Assembly (NCBI GenBank): GCA_002179805.1
Contig: NAVB01003977.1
Location: 1-16,018 of the forward strand
DNA length: 16,018 nt
Source: Acanthamoeba lenticulata
Lineage: Eukaryota > Discosea > Longamoebia > Acanthamoebidae
Direction of reading: 5' to 3'
Positions 1-8,890 of this stretch are shown piece after piece. A program made the translations under genes and the position numbers. The notes under the pieces are model-generated. The model was not told the DNA's origin and did no database searches. It saw only the letters and a list, made by a program, of their open reading frames with translations. Each line of letters starts with the position of its first letter. Positions within the stretch are counted from its first letter, which is position 1.

Positions 1-803
1 TCGACCTTGACGGGCTTGAAGGTCGGCTGAGGGGCGGGTTGGGCCGGCTGCGGCTTGGGCGAGCTCACTGCAGCCAGCTGCGAGAGGTCGAACAGGGTGT
101 CCAGCGAGCGCGCCGAGTTCATTTGTGATTGCTGGGTTTTGGAGAACGTGCAGTGAGTTCATGCGCTGAGTGGGTGGCCAAACACCCCCCGCCGGTACCG
201 CCGAGCCAGGGACGTACGCGGACATTGACGGGCTTCCATGTGTCGCCGACGTCGTCTTTCTCCTTCCCCTTGCTCTGCTGCATCACGTAAACCATACACA
301 GAGAGCGGTAAGACAGCGCTTGAGGTGTGGTGCCCGAACGCGAGCCAGGCCATACCATGTCGAGCACGTCAGCAGGTGGTCTGAACGTAGTGGGAACTGT
401 CGTGCATGCACAGGCGCAAGCATGAGCATGAGCATACATGTGCCAGGTGGACAGTTATGATGGTGCTCAGCGCGGAGGAAGAAGGTGACATGACGCACCC
501 CGACCACTCTCCGCGACGGAACCGGTGCCGCCTATCCCAGTGATGAATCGATCCAAAAACTCTGCAAGAGCCACCAGGGGTCAGGAGGAGAGTGGGAGTG
601 AACACCAACCTGCGAGTTGTGCATTGGGATGGAGGGAGGGGGGGGGGCTGTGCGCACGTACCGACTGAGTAGTTGGCAGCTTCGGTTCCGGTGTCGAAAG
701 ACGCCAATAAGTCATCTAGTTCCTTTTCTATAATCCTTTCGCCTTTCGGCTGCAGCTCGATTTGAGATCCTTGAGGGCTCTCTCCTTTTCGCGCCGCGAA
801 CAT
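1..803 (-). CDS. Unrecognised protein, N-terminal part (gene cut by window edge)
   Basis: Not recognised. The ATG at 803-801 opens MFAARKGESPQGSQIELQP and the first exon runs to 662, where a strong donor (G|GTACGT) follows. The exon encodes an amphipathic acidic segment, EKELDDLLASFD, that resembles a paxillin-type LD motif; this is resemblance only. A later exon, 131 to the window edge, reads QSQMNSARSLDTLFDLSQLA and then a Pro/Gln/Lys-rich stretch. Its acceptor (cccag|CAA) is phase 0, whereas exon 1 ends in phase 1, so a middle exon is needed. A candidate is 396-218 (acceptor gacag, donor CGC|GTACGT), whose phases fit both neighbours. Alternatively, a weak donor (TCA|GTCGGT) in exon 1 would join directly to 131. 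Strand and first exon are fairly safe; the middle exon is doubtful. The gene is divergent from the HtrL/YibB gene. Confidence 0.45.
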
Positions 804-1117
804 GGTGGTCGGTTGTGCTAAATGAAGCTTGTTTTGTTGTTCAAAACTGCGCCTTGTCGCGTGCGTGCACGACAACAACAGGCAACGGCTGGGCTCGAAC
901 CTCCGGCCTCCCCTAAATGAAAGGGAAACAACAAAGAAGAAAGAGAAAAAGGAGTGACCTTGATCAGCTGATAGCGGCTCAATCTTGTTGTGTGAAAGCC
1001 TTCTACAACTTCCATCCTCTACAGCGGCGGAGGTGAGGAAGTGTTTCTCCCTCCTCTTTTTCTCCTTCGCTACGGACGGTCAGCCTCAGTCCACCAACGA
1101 TATAGAAAGGAAAGGAA
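804..1117. promoter_or_regulatory. Divergent intergenic region between gene 1 and the HtrL/YibB gene
   Basis: This 314-bp gap separates two outward-facing start codons, so it must hold both 5' UTRs and probably both promoters. I see purine-rich runs around 920-955 and C/T-rich runs around 1050-1070, but no convincing TATA box or other motif. A B-box-like string near 880-900 is not part of a tRNA. The regulatory role is inferred only from gene orientation. Confidence 0.4.
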
Positions 1118-2507
1118 ATGCACGCACGAACGGGTTGCCTCTTGCTCTTCGTGGCGGTGGTGTTGGTGGTTTCCTACAAGCTGTCTCAGACCTACTGCCC
1201 TATCGACGAGCCACAACCATCATCACCGTCACATGCGCAGCGCGAGGAGGATCACGCAGAGGAGATGATAGACGAGGAGGACGGCAATGGGGAAGCAGTC
1301 GGGGACGATGACGATGATGATGAGGAGAACGATGGATTGTCGGACGACATTACGTTCCTTTTTGCAATCATCAACATGAACCGGAAAGCGCATCTGGGCA
1401 TCGAGAACTACACGTTCGAGGCCGACTACTTGGAGCAGCTCAAGGGCTTCCTCCGTACGTTCCGCCCTGAGAAGATGCAGATCATCATCCAGAAGAAGTA
1501 CTACGACTACGTCAAGGACGATCTCTACGAGGGGGTCCACGTGAGATTCGTCGAGGTCGAGGAGCTGCGCTCCTGGAAGAACTACTGGTCCCAGGAGACC
1601 ATCCGCCAGTCCGAATGGTGGATCAAGCGTACGGCCTGGCTGGCCAACGTGCCCCAGGGCTACAGCGACCTCTACAACCCCATCGTGAGCCACAAGATCT
1701 TGTGGTTGCGCGACTTGGCCGTACTCAACCCGTTCAAAACACGCTACTTCGTGTGGCTCGACTCTGGTGGTATCTGCACGCCGCGCCTCAATCCTACATC
1801 GGGCATGCACCTCAACGAGTTCAAGCCCAAGGTCAAGTACGTCATCACGCTCCTCTCCAGTCCTTCTTCTGCTCTCTTTTTTGTATCGCTGCAGATCGCT
1901 AACCCAGGCCTGACTGGGTTCAAACAGGTTCTACTTGGACAAGGTGTTCCTCACTCTCACGCCCTACGCGCTGGGAAATGAACTGCATGGATGCTACCGC
2001 GAGGCCATGCTCAAGATCACGCACGACGTTTCGCCCTGCTACATCACCAAAGGTGACCCCCTTTTTCTTCTCCTTCTACGCGCTTGAAGCATTTGTTCAT
2101 CCTTTCTCCTTCTTCTTTCTTCCTCCCTGTAGGATGGATCATGGGTGGGCAGAGAAAGGGCCTGGAGAAAGTAGCAAGCCTCTATGAGTGGGTCATGAAC
2201 AAGTCGCTCGACCTTGGTACGCAGCTTGCCTGTTCTCGTGTCACCTGCCGAGTCTCATCATAGCCATGCGCGCTTGACCGGGTCAGGATGCCTTGGGACG
2301 GAGGAGACGCTCCTGACGATGTGCTACTATCGGCGGCCGGATCTCTTCCACGTGCACCACAACATCGAGCGACTTGATGGGCCCTTCGACCATGGTGGCG
2401 ACGTGTGCCACATCCTGTGGCCCGGTTGGCCCGCGCAGGAGAAGTCGGAGCTTCCGGGGGAGAGAGCGATGCGAGTAGAGGCGCTCATGGATGAGTACGA
2501 CGAATAG
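1118..2507 (+). CDS. HtrL/YibB-family protein, predicted type II membrane protein
   Basis: Four exons, 1118-1836, 1928-2052, 2133-2216 and 2287-2507, join in matching phases (K|FYLDK, TK|GWIMGG, DL|GCLGTEE) to give 382 aa. Residues 7-21 are a single hydrophobic segment after a short basic N-terminus, so a signal anchor into the secretory pathway is likely. Residues 43-77 are an acidic linker with a run of six Asp. The rest matches the HtrL/YibB family (a bacterial family of unknown function named from an E. coli gene): the stretch GYSDLYNPIVSHKILWLRDL, then NPFKTRYFVWLDSGG (residues 204-218), is the family's most typical block. Its WLDSGG could act like the acidic metal site of a glycosyltransferase, but that is inference; no activity is known. 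A lumenal sugar-modifying role in the Golgi or ER would fit. The start is the first in-frame ATG, directly before the anchor. Confidence 0.85.
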
Positions 2508-2809
2508 TTCGTGAGGCGGTGAATCATTCAGAGATTAGATTGCCCATCTGGGCGTGCAACGTCCTTCTTTTTCTTTTTGGCCAAGAAAATCAAAAAGAAA
2601 AAGAAGCCAAAGTCTGCCCGCAAATTTCATCCACGTTTTCCATCTAAAAACGCAAAAGTCAATCTCGAGACTAGCAAAGACAGGCGTTGTGAGGATCCAC
2701 ATCATCGTGTAACTAATTCTTGTACAGTTACAGTACCAAGGTACAGACACGCAAATTTTGAAATCGCCACTCGTAGCTTATTGACCCTTCTTTTATAGTG
2801 TGCCTTAGA
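2508..2809. other. Intergenic region between HtrL/YibB and RING genes
   Basis: The 302-bp region holds the 3' flank of one gene and the 5' flank of the next on the same strand. Its main structure is the inverted repeat listed separately. The remainder is AT-richer than the exons and contains a palindromic-looking acagttacagtacc string near 2724-2738. I see no ORF worth calling. Confidence 0.5.
2564..2606. repeat. Perfect 16-bp inverted repeat, 11-nt loop
   Basis: The left arm 2564-2579 (CTTCTTTTTCTTTTTG) is the exact reverse complement of the right arm 2591-2606. The 11-base spacer is gccaagaaaat. One arm is almost pure pyrimidine and the other almost pure purine. It starts 57 bases after the HtrL/YibB stop codon, so in RNA it would fold into a long A-U-rich hairpin in the 3' UTR or just beyond. 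A role in 3'-end formation or transcript stability is possible but is inference. Confidence 0.9.
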
Positions 2810-4358
2810 ATGGAGGGTGTTAGGGAGCTTTTGGCTGCAATTGACAGCTTTCGTACACGCGTTTTCTCCTGGATCATCAATGGCGGTCATGCAGTAGACA
2901 TCAAGGCCGTCGAGGACGGCAGCGACTTTGATGCGCATTTTGCTGGTGCGTAAACCTCCGCGTCCCTCAGGAGCCTTGCCGCTCATCCCAACCACCGCGT
3001 TTTGGTCACTACAGACGAAGAGGACGACGACAACTGCTGCAGCATCTGTACAGAGCCGATGACGACGGACGGGGACATCCTGCGACTGCCCTGCAACGAC
3101 AAACACGCCTTTCACCTGGCCTGCATACGCGAGGTTCGTCACAACATAACGATGATGGCGACAACGAGGACGCAACGTTTGACTTCTTTGGTTGTGCTCA
3201 CGTGGGCCCGCGCGCGTGTGTGCGCAGTGGGCGGGGGTGAACCTGTCGTGCCCACTGGACCGAAAACCCATCCCACCGGAGGTCCTGGTCCAGCTGAGTC
3301 CCTTCAACAGCGTGCGCCTGCACGCTTCCATCTTCCTCGAGGCGGTACCGTCCCCTCTCCGCTAAAGAGGCCGACGCTCACACTGACGCTGACGCTCATC
3401 GGCCAACAGATGCTCTCGGGCACCGTCCAGTACCTCCAGTACACCCACATTTGGTTTGATTTCCCGGTCAACTTCATCAGCATGGGTCCGCCTCCTCCTT
3501 TGGCTCTTGTCGTCTTGCTCGTCAACAGAAGAACGCAAAACACCAGAAGCTCACACACACACACACACAACACGTCCCTGGCCCTGAAACAGCGGTCAAC
3601 AAGTGCAGCACGGCGTGGGTCCGCCAGATCGAGCGCAGCCTCTACACGCACGAGGAGCTGCCTCATGAGGGTACGGCCCCAACGTCTCTCGTCTCTCACT
3701 CGTTCTGCCCAGTCATCCAACCCGCCTATGCGTGGTTCGGGGCTGGCTGTTGTGCAGACGGCGTAGATGGCGAGGCGAGGAGGGCCATGCTCCTGCCTGA
3801 GTTCTTGCGGCCGGCCGTGCGTCTGACCAGCAAGGTGACCTTCCACGCGCTTCTGTGGACGGCCTACTCGTCCATCGGCTACACCTCCATCGTCCTCCAC
3901 TACCTGGGTTCGTTCCTTCGCCAAAGCATGTGCCCGCGACCGTGGGCGGCGCTCACACGTGCGTCCTGCGTGCAGTGCGGCAGATCGTGGAGCAGCAGGG
4001 GCACCGGATATGCATGCAGGCGATCGGCCTGGCCAACGTGGGCTACGACTACGCCGGGACCAAGCCCCTCTTGGCCAAAACTCAGCTGGCGAGCTTCCTC
4101 AAGGCACCACGTCCCCAAATTTAAATCATATTTTTATCATATTATTTCTATTTACTTTGTTTTATTTTTATTTTTATTTTTATTTTTTGCATTAAGTAAA
4201 TAATAACTTTTCTAATGTTGATAACGACTGCCACATTGCAGGGGATTGGATTCCTGCTGGGGCTGGTGGTGGTCGGGCGTCAGGTGCGGCGGTGCTCACA
4301 CGACCTCGCGAGCCACGTCCTTGGCCAACTCCACCAGGCCCTCAGCGTGCGCGCCTGA
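2810..4358 (+). CDS. RING-type E3 ligase-like protein with C-terminal hydrophobic segment
   Basis: Eight exons (2810-2945, 3015-3133, 3228-3344, 3410-3485, 3593-3670, 3758-3907, 3976-4103, 4242-4358) join in matching phases to give 306 aa. A RING-H2-like finger spans residues 54-96: C54-x2-C57-x14-C72-x3-H76-x2-H79-x2-C82-x10-C93-x2-D96. The last ligand is Asp (CPLD) rather than Cys, as in RBX1, where Asp still binds zinc. An acidic patch (EEDDD) precedes the finger. After it comes about 170 aa with no family I recognise, mildly hydrophobic around VTFHALLWTAYSSIGY, and near the C-terminus GIGFLLGLVVVG followed by RQVRR looks like a membrane segment. RING proteins transfer ubiquitin from an E2 to a substrate; the substrate is unknown. 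The last intron needs a GC donor; without splicing the protein would instead end at 4124 with LKAPRPQI. The downstream gene converges 144 bp away. Confidence 0.75.
3552..3569. repeat. CA microsatellite (nine units) in a RING-gene intron
   Basis: An uninterrupted dinucleotide run lies inside the intron 3486-3592, about 20 bases before the acceptor. Length polymorphism between strains would be expected. Confidence 0.95.
4104..4241 (+). other. Candidate GC-AG intron (RING gene, last intron)
   Basis: The exon ends AAG and the next bases are GCACCA; the acceptor is attgcag|GGG. Only this junction keeps phase 0 and leads into a hydrophobic helix and stop. The intron interior is strikingly AT-rich, with repeated TTTTTA units at about 4160-4190, unlike its GC-rich exons. 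Confidence 0.6.
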
Positions 4359-4502
4359 TGACCCCCCCCCCCTTCCCCCCACGAAGGCGTCGGGGCCTCT
4401 CATCTCAAGTGGAAGACTTGACTTGTATTCTTTGTGAACAACAAAAAAACAAATACAAAAAACCAAAAACAAATCAAGCGAAAAGAAGAATAATAAGAAT
4501 AA

Positions 4503-6406
4503 TCACTTGCGGGGCGGCCGGCGGGACGAAACAAAGTCGTAGGCGGCGTAGGCCACCACAGGCCACACGGCGAGGAAGGCCAGCGCGCCCCACGAGAGGT
4601 TGGTCAGCGCCAGTGTCGACGTTGGTGAGGATGAGGAGGAAGTGGCTGGTGACGAGCGATTGCGGGCCACCAACTCGGCGCACATCTGCTCCAGCGCTTG
4701 CAAACGCTGTGCGTTGGAGAGCGACACCTGCTCGAGCCTGTTGATCGACTGCTGCAGCGATTCCACGATGTGATTGACCTCGTCTCGGTGCTGGCCGTAC
4801 ATCTCGCGGAAGGGCCGCTCATCCCACGGCAGCGCCGACGCCGTCTCAAAGAACACGTCGCCTTCTTCCTCGTCTGTGCTGCTGCTTATCGTGACGGCGC
4901 TGACGGCGCTGGTCCTCTCCTTGCCTTTGCCTTCCTGGGCACCCAAAGAGGACGACGACGTGCTGGGCGCAGCGCTGCCGGCCTTTGTCTGTTCGTAGTC
5001 ATCATCGTTCTCGTCGTCCTTGTCATCACCTCCGGTTCGGCTTGGCACAAGGGACCCCGCCGGATGAGCCGGTGTGGTCAGGGCCGACGAGGTAGAGGTC
5101 GACGCCGGCGGCACGTGAGCGCTGTCGCGGGCGTGGCCATCGTGGTCGTCTTCGTGGGCCTCCACGGGCGGGAAGTTGCGCCGACGAATGACCTTCCGGA
5201 GAAGAATGATCGACGTGCCGGACTTTTTCTTGGTCGCGTTGACCACCATCGCCGGAATGTTGCCCTAAACACAGCAGAAGCTCCCGCCCATCAGCGCGCG
5301 TGGTGCGGGCGAGCGCCCATGCGGGGAGAGGGTGCGCACCTTGGGATCGAGCTGGGCGATGCGCGTGAGAAGGCAGCGGTTGGGCTCGCCTGAGATCGGC
5401 CTGTCGACGATGGTGATCACAACAGGTGAGAAATGAGAAAGGCTTGGAAGGAGGGATAGGAAGGGCAAAACCGGCAGATGGCGCCGACGAGGTGGAGGGC
5501 GGCGCGGATGTGGCTCGAGTCGGTGACGCATTCATCGTAGTTGATCGACTTGCCAAACGACACGTACCCGCCTCCGGGCAGCCGACGCCGAGCCCTGTCA
5601 TCGCCACCGTCACGCCGCGTCAGATGGGCGATCGCCCGAGAGAGCGAGCGAGAGCATGGGCGAGTGGGTCTATGACTACCTGAAGGCGACGACCTCGCGG
5701 GCGGTGACCGGGAAAGGCGCCTTGTAGCGAGCCCGCGTGACCGAGATCTCGGGCGTGATTTCTGTTTGGCGGAGGCGGCGGCCGCGCAGATGATCAGCGC
5801 CACACGATGAAGACAAGGCTGGGCTGGCCAGGACGAGGCGGGGTACCGCGCACGACCTCATAGCAGGAGCACTCCTTCTCGTACTCCTGCCGCTTGGTCA
5901 GGTCCTCCTCGCACATCACCTGGAACAGGTTCTGTGTGCATACGCATGTACGTGGGCGTGTGGGCGTGTGCGGCAGAGCAGCGTGAACCTTCGTGCAAGG
6001 AGGGCCAGAAGGGGGGGTGTACCACAGGGGAGCATGGAATGACGCCCTGCGTCTTAATGCAGTTGATGGCCGTTCCAGGAAGCGATTTGTCCCAAATCTT
6101 CACCTCCTCTTCGCCGTTCGTAGCCTGCACCCATGCAGGGAAGCCGATGAAGGTGAGTCATCGCACGATTTTAAAAATTGAGGAACAAAATTTGGAGGAA
6201 GAGAAAGGAGCTGGCACGACTGGGGCAGTTAAGAGACGTGCCTGGAAGTCGATGGACGACCAGCCGGCCTCGACACCCTCGCTTTCCAGGCGCATGAGCT
6301 GTTCGAAACACTCATCGGCGAGTCGTTCGAAATCTTCTTTTGTGAGGGGTGATGGAAGTTCAGGATACGTCACAGGCTGTGGCGCATTCGAACCCCACCA
6401 CGACAT
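4503..6406 (-). CDS. START-domain lipid-binding protein, tail-anchored
   Basis: Seven exons (6406-6242, 6124-6023, 5931-5847, 5761-5680, 5594-5472, 5400-5340, 5264-4503) join in phase to give 459 aa. Residues about 48-236 form a START domain, which binds a lipid in a hydrophobic pocket. Recognisable steps are GWSSIDFQ, EEEVKIWDK, GVIPCSPVNLFQVMC, RARYKAPFPVTAREVVAFR, GGGYVSFGKSINYDE, HIRAALHLVGAICRP and LLTRIAQLDPKGNIPAMVVN. The tail has Ser/Thr/Asp-rich low complexity (242-335), an FFAT-like motif (343-349), a coiled coil (about 364-406), a hydrophobic helix (428-450) and a basic end (RRPPRK), which together suggest a tail anchor facing the cytosol. Lipid transfer at an ER contact site is the likely role; the ligand cannot be told. 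The start MSWWGS is the first ATG near the domain, but the frame stays open to an ATG at 6547. The first intron needs a GC donor. Confidence 0.85.
4836..4877 (-). other. FFAT-like motif in the START protein
   Basis: Residues 336-349 read TDEEEG, then D, then VFFETAS. The FFAT consensus is an acidic tract followed by EFFDAxE and binds the MSP domain of ER-resident VAP proteins. Here the two Phe, the acidic fourth position and the acidic tract are present; position 1 is Val, and positions 5 and 7 are Thr and Ser, which are tolerated substitutions. Function is inferred. Confidence 0.55.
6125..6241 (-). other. Candidate GC-AG intron (START gene, first intron)
   Basis: Reading the minus strand, the exon ends TTCCAG and the next bases are GCACGT; the acceptor is gggtgcag|GCT. 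The join gives SSIDFQ|ATNGEEEVKIW in phase 0, as the START alignment demands. The nearby GT donor (GCAC|GTCTCT) would break the frame. Confidence 0.7.
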
Positions 6407-6604
6407 TTTATCTTCTGTTCGCTCACGACGGCCCCTTCTTTCTGTTGCGCTGTGGCCTCTACTTGCTGACGTCATGCGCCACCTAAACAGTTTGTTGGTG
6501 TTTTTTTGTGCACCAAAGTAGAAGACCTTGTTCGGTCCCGACTTCACCTATCATACAAGGGTATGGGAGCCGCATGGCCCCCACGGCTAAGGAGATGAAC
6601 GGCA

Positions 6605-8148
6605 TCAACGCTGGCTTCGGTGGTGGGTGACGGCGTAGACGATCCAGGCGAGTACGCCACCAACAGGAGGGCCAACGTAGTACACCCACTGGTAGTCCCA
6701 GTAGTTGCAGGCCAGCGCAGGGCCGAAGCTGCGCGCAGGGTTGATCGACGTGCCCGTGAGGTCTCCACCGATAATGACCAACGCAGCTGCAGACGTTGCA
6801 CACAACGTGGTGAGGAAGACTGCGGAGCCACCAAGGGAAGAGCTCATACCGACAGTGGACGCGACGGCAAAGGTGGACAGCGCGTTCCTGGCGCGCGACT
6901 TCTTGTGGAATCCAGCGTTGAGAACCACGTAGATCAGGACAGCCGTCATGAAGGCCTCGAGGCAGACTGCCCGAAAGAGCCCTGCACACACATACGCCAT
7001 AGGTGTCAGAGATTCTGTTTTGCTTCAAAAAAGGACCGAAAGCTATTTGCTGGGCCCAGATGAAGTTGTACGAACCGATGCCGTCTTGCCAGTCGGCAGT
7101 GACTTTGGTGACAGCGCAGTCGGCCGCGGCAGTGCCAGGGATGAGGGCCTTCATCATGAAAGCAGCCGCGATACCGGCGACGAATTGAATCGCAATGTGT
7201 AGAATCATCAGGCTCGGCGAGATGACGCCGCAGAGACACATCACAAGGCTTACGACTGGGTTGAACTGCGGACGCCAGAAGTAAGAAAAGGTTAGTGGCT
7301 GGTTCTGAAGTTGAGAATTCCACAAATGAGAATTGTGTTCCGGAAGGGCAACCAACCTGGGCGCCCGAGAACGGAACGAACGCTTCGATCACGACGAGTA
7401 CCGCAAGGAAGAAACCCAACGCGACCACAGCAATTGACTCGCCCTTCACCACGATGCCGCAACCTGCGTCACAGAGGCGAAGATAGGAGTTATAAACAAC
7501 GGAAAGGCCAATCGCGCGCGGCACGGAGATGGACGAACCAATGAACACCAGGAGGAAGGTGCCCAAGAATTCACTCCATATGGAGATGCCCCAGAGGCGC
7601 CAGGTGTCAAGCGACTTCCACTTGCTGACCTCTTCGCGGACATACACGCTGCTACGGCGCCTCATGGAACCCTTCGTCTGCGGTTCTCCTGACTCGATGT
7701 CGCCGCCCTTGCCCGCAATAATGCTGTCCTGCGATCTGGCGAGTTCGATGGGCAAGTGAGGCAGGCTGGTCCCGAGCTCATTGTTTTCGTAGAGACAGCC
7801 GTTGGGGTTGTTGATGGCATCCTGCAAGAGGTCCGGATAGACCGGGCACTCCTCCTCGGACGACGGCATATCAGGCACGTTCTTGATGCTCTCATCAACA
7901 ACGGGCCCCACTGTTCCGTGTTTCGCCCTCTCGAGGTCGATAGCGGCCTGGTCGGGAAGGTAGTCGGCGGGAAGGTAAGCCTGGCCACCATCAAGAGGAG
8001 GCCCGTGTTGCTCGACCGGCGGTGGAGGCGGTGGTGGGCAGCAGCCCGGGGGCGGGTTGGCCAAGTTGGGACAGCACGGCTGAGCGCTCGCGGGCTCAAG
8101 CCCTTGCATGGGCGACGGTTGAGGGTGGTGTTGGTGGGGCGATGACAT
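6605..8148 (-). CDS. Aquaporin (MIP family) with long cytosolic N-terminus
   Basis: Three exons (8148-7357, 7265-7037, 6981-6605) join as FSGAQ|FNPVV and AF|G|LFRAV to give 465 aa; most aquaporins are 250-300 aa. The first ~180 residues are a non-membrane extension rich in Pro and Cys (with a run of eight Pro) and end in a basic RRRSS site that could be phosphorylated. Membrane segments lie at about 191-209, 237-258, 281-304, 341-363, 395-412 and 440-458. The first pore box is NPV (266-268) and the second is NPA (420-422, in [12 protein letters not shown]) with the usual following Arg. The segment before the second box is about 15-20 residues longer than usual. The family conducts water, sometimes glycerol or other small solutes, through plasma or contractile-vacuole membranes; the substrate cannot be set from sequence. 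It lies upstream of the START gene on the same strand, 198 bp apart. Confidence 0.92.
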
Positions 8149-8392
8149 GAAACGAATGCAGTGAGGTCAGTGTGGCGATGATCCTTACTTTATCTCTGTG
8201 GGAGCGGCGAAGACAACAACTACCGATGTTGTGACGAAGCAAGTTTTATCTGCTGAGGAGCCTGCCTTGGGACGTCCCGCGGGGATGGTGGATCCGTTAC
8301 GAGTTTCAAAGACCAATCCGTCGAGAGCCAGGAGAAGGAAGAGCTCGACAAGAGGCACGCCTGGCTGTTACAGGCCGTTTGTTTTAACAGAC

Positions 8393-8509
8393 CCGGCGGA
8401 CCTACGTTCCTTCCGTCCCGCCAGCCACAACCTCGCCCCTATCCGTGCGAGCCCCGATTGGCCTCTTTTAGTTCTGCGGATCCGCTCTTTTCCGGCCGTT
8501 TCAACATGT
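8393..8509 (+). repeat. Diverged direct repeat, copy 1
   Basis: This stretch begins ccggcggacct and ends ttcaacatgt. It aligns by eye with 8743-8836 through GCGGACCT, TTCCTTCCG, CCAGCC-ACAACCTCG, GATCCGCTC and TTCAACATGT, in the same order with small insertions and deletions between. No coding frame is conserved between the copies. Confidence 0.6.
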
Positions 8510-8742
8510 TTGACAAGGAGAAGATGACGCCCCTGGCCCCTGTCAGACCGCTCATGCCGCTTCAGGGGTGGATGGCGAGGGATTGATGATGTATTTCAAA
8601 TCCTGTATGTTTTGTTTTTTCCTTCAGAGTTGGCGGCGACAAGTGGGGGCACGTGAGGGGAGTTTATGGAGCCTAAAAGCGATAAACTAACGAGCGATCT
8701 GCTTGGAGGCGGCCGCAGGGCTTGGCCTTCCTCTGCGGAGCC

Positions 8743-8836
8743 CAGCGGACCTCTTTCCTTCCGCCAGCCCACAACCTCGACCATACCCCGATGGGCCACC
8801 ACACGATCCGCTCTGCACAGGCCCGCTTCAACATGT
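8743..8836 (+). repeat. Diverged direct repeat, copy 2
   Basis: This is the partner of 8393-8509, about 350 bp away in the same orientation and about 20 bases shorter. It lies just downstream of the PEX19 stop codon. It may be a local duplication or the remnant of a repeat element; its nature is unknown. Confidence 0.6.
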
Positions 8837-8890
8837 ACTTCGGGGATCGATCGGGATTGGTGATGTGTGTTCTGGGCGTCACCAAATTCT

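Larger units (their letters stand above)
8149..8890. other. 742-bp intergenic region upstream of the aquaporin gene
   Basis: This gap holds the aquaporin promoter and the PEX19 3' flank, both on the minus strand. It is long for this window. Several open frames cross it, but none shows domain content, exon-intron logic or a fit to neighbours, so I call none. It contains a pair of diverged direct repeats, listed separately. Confidence 0.5.

Noticed and set aside
876..905. tRNA T-arm / B-box-like string on the minus strand (GGTTCGAGCC)
   Set aside because: No A box, anticodon arm or acceptor stem can be built around it in the flanking 90 bases.
1229..1810. 193-codon open frame antisense to the HtrL/YibB exon
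   Set aside because: It mirrors the codon bias of the plus-strand exon, is low in recognisable content, and the sense strand matches a family across the whole span.
3855..4124. RING protein ending at 4124 (LKAPRPQI)
   Set aside because: It needs retention of an AT-rich segment with a good acceptor; the spliced form gives a hydrophobic helix in frame. Kept as an alternative in the gene entry.
8198..8527. 109-codon plus-strand open frame upstream of the aquaporin
   Set aside because: No domain, no matching splice neighbours, and the repeat it contains does not conserve frame in its second copy.
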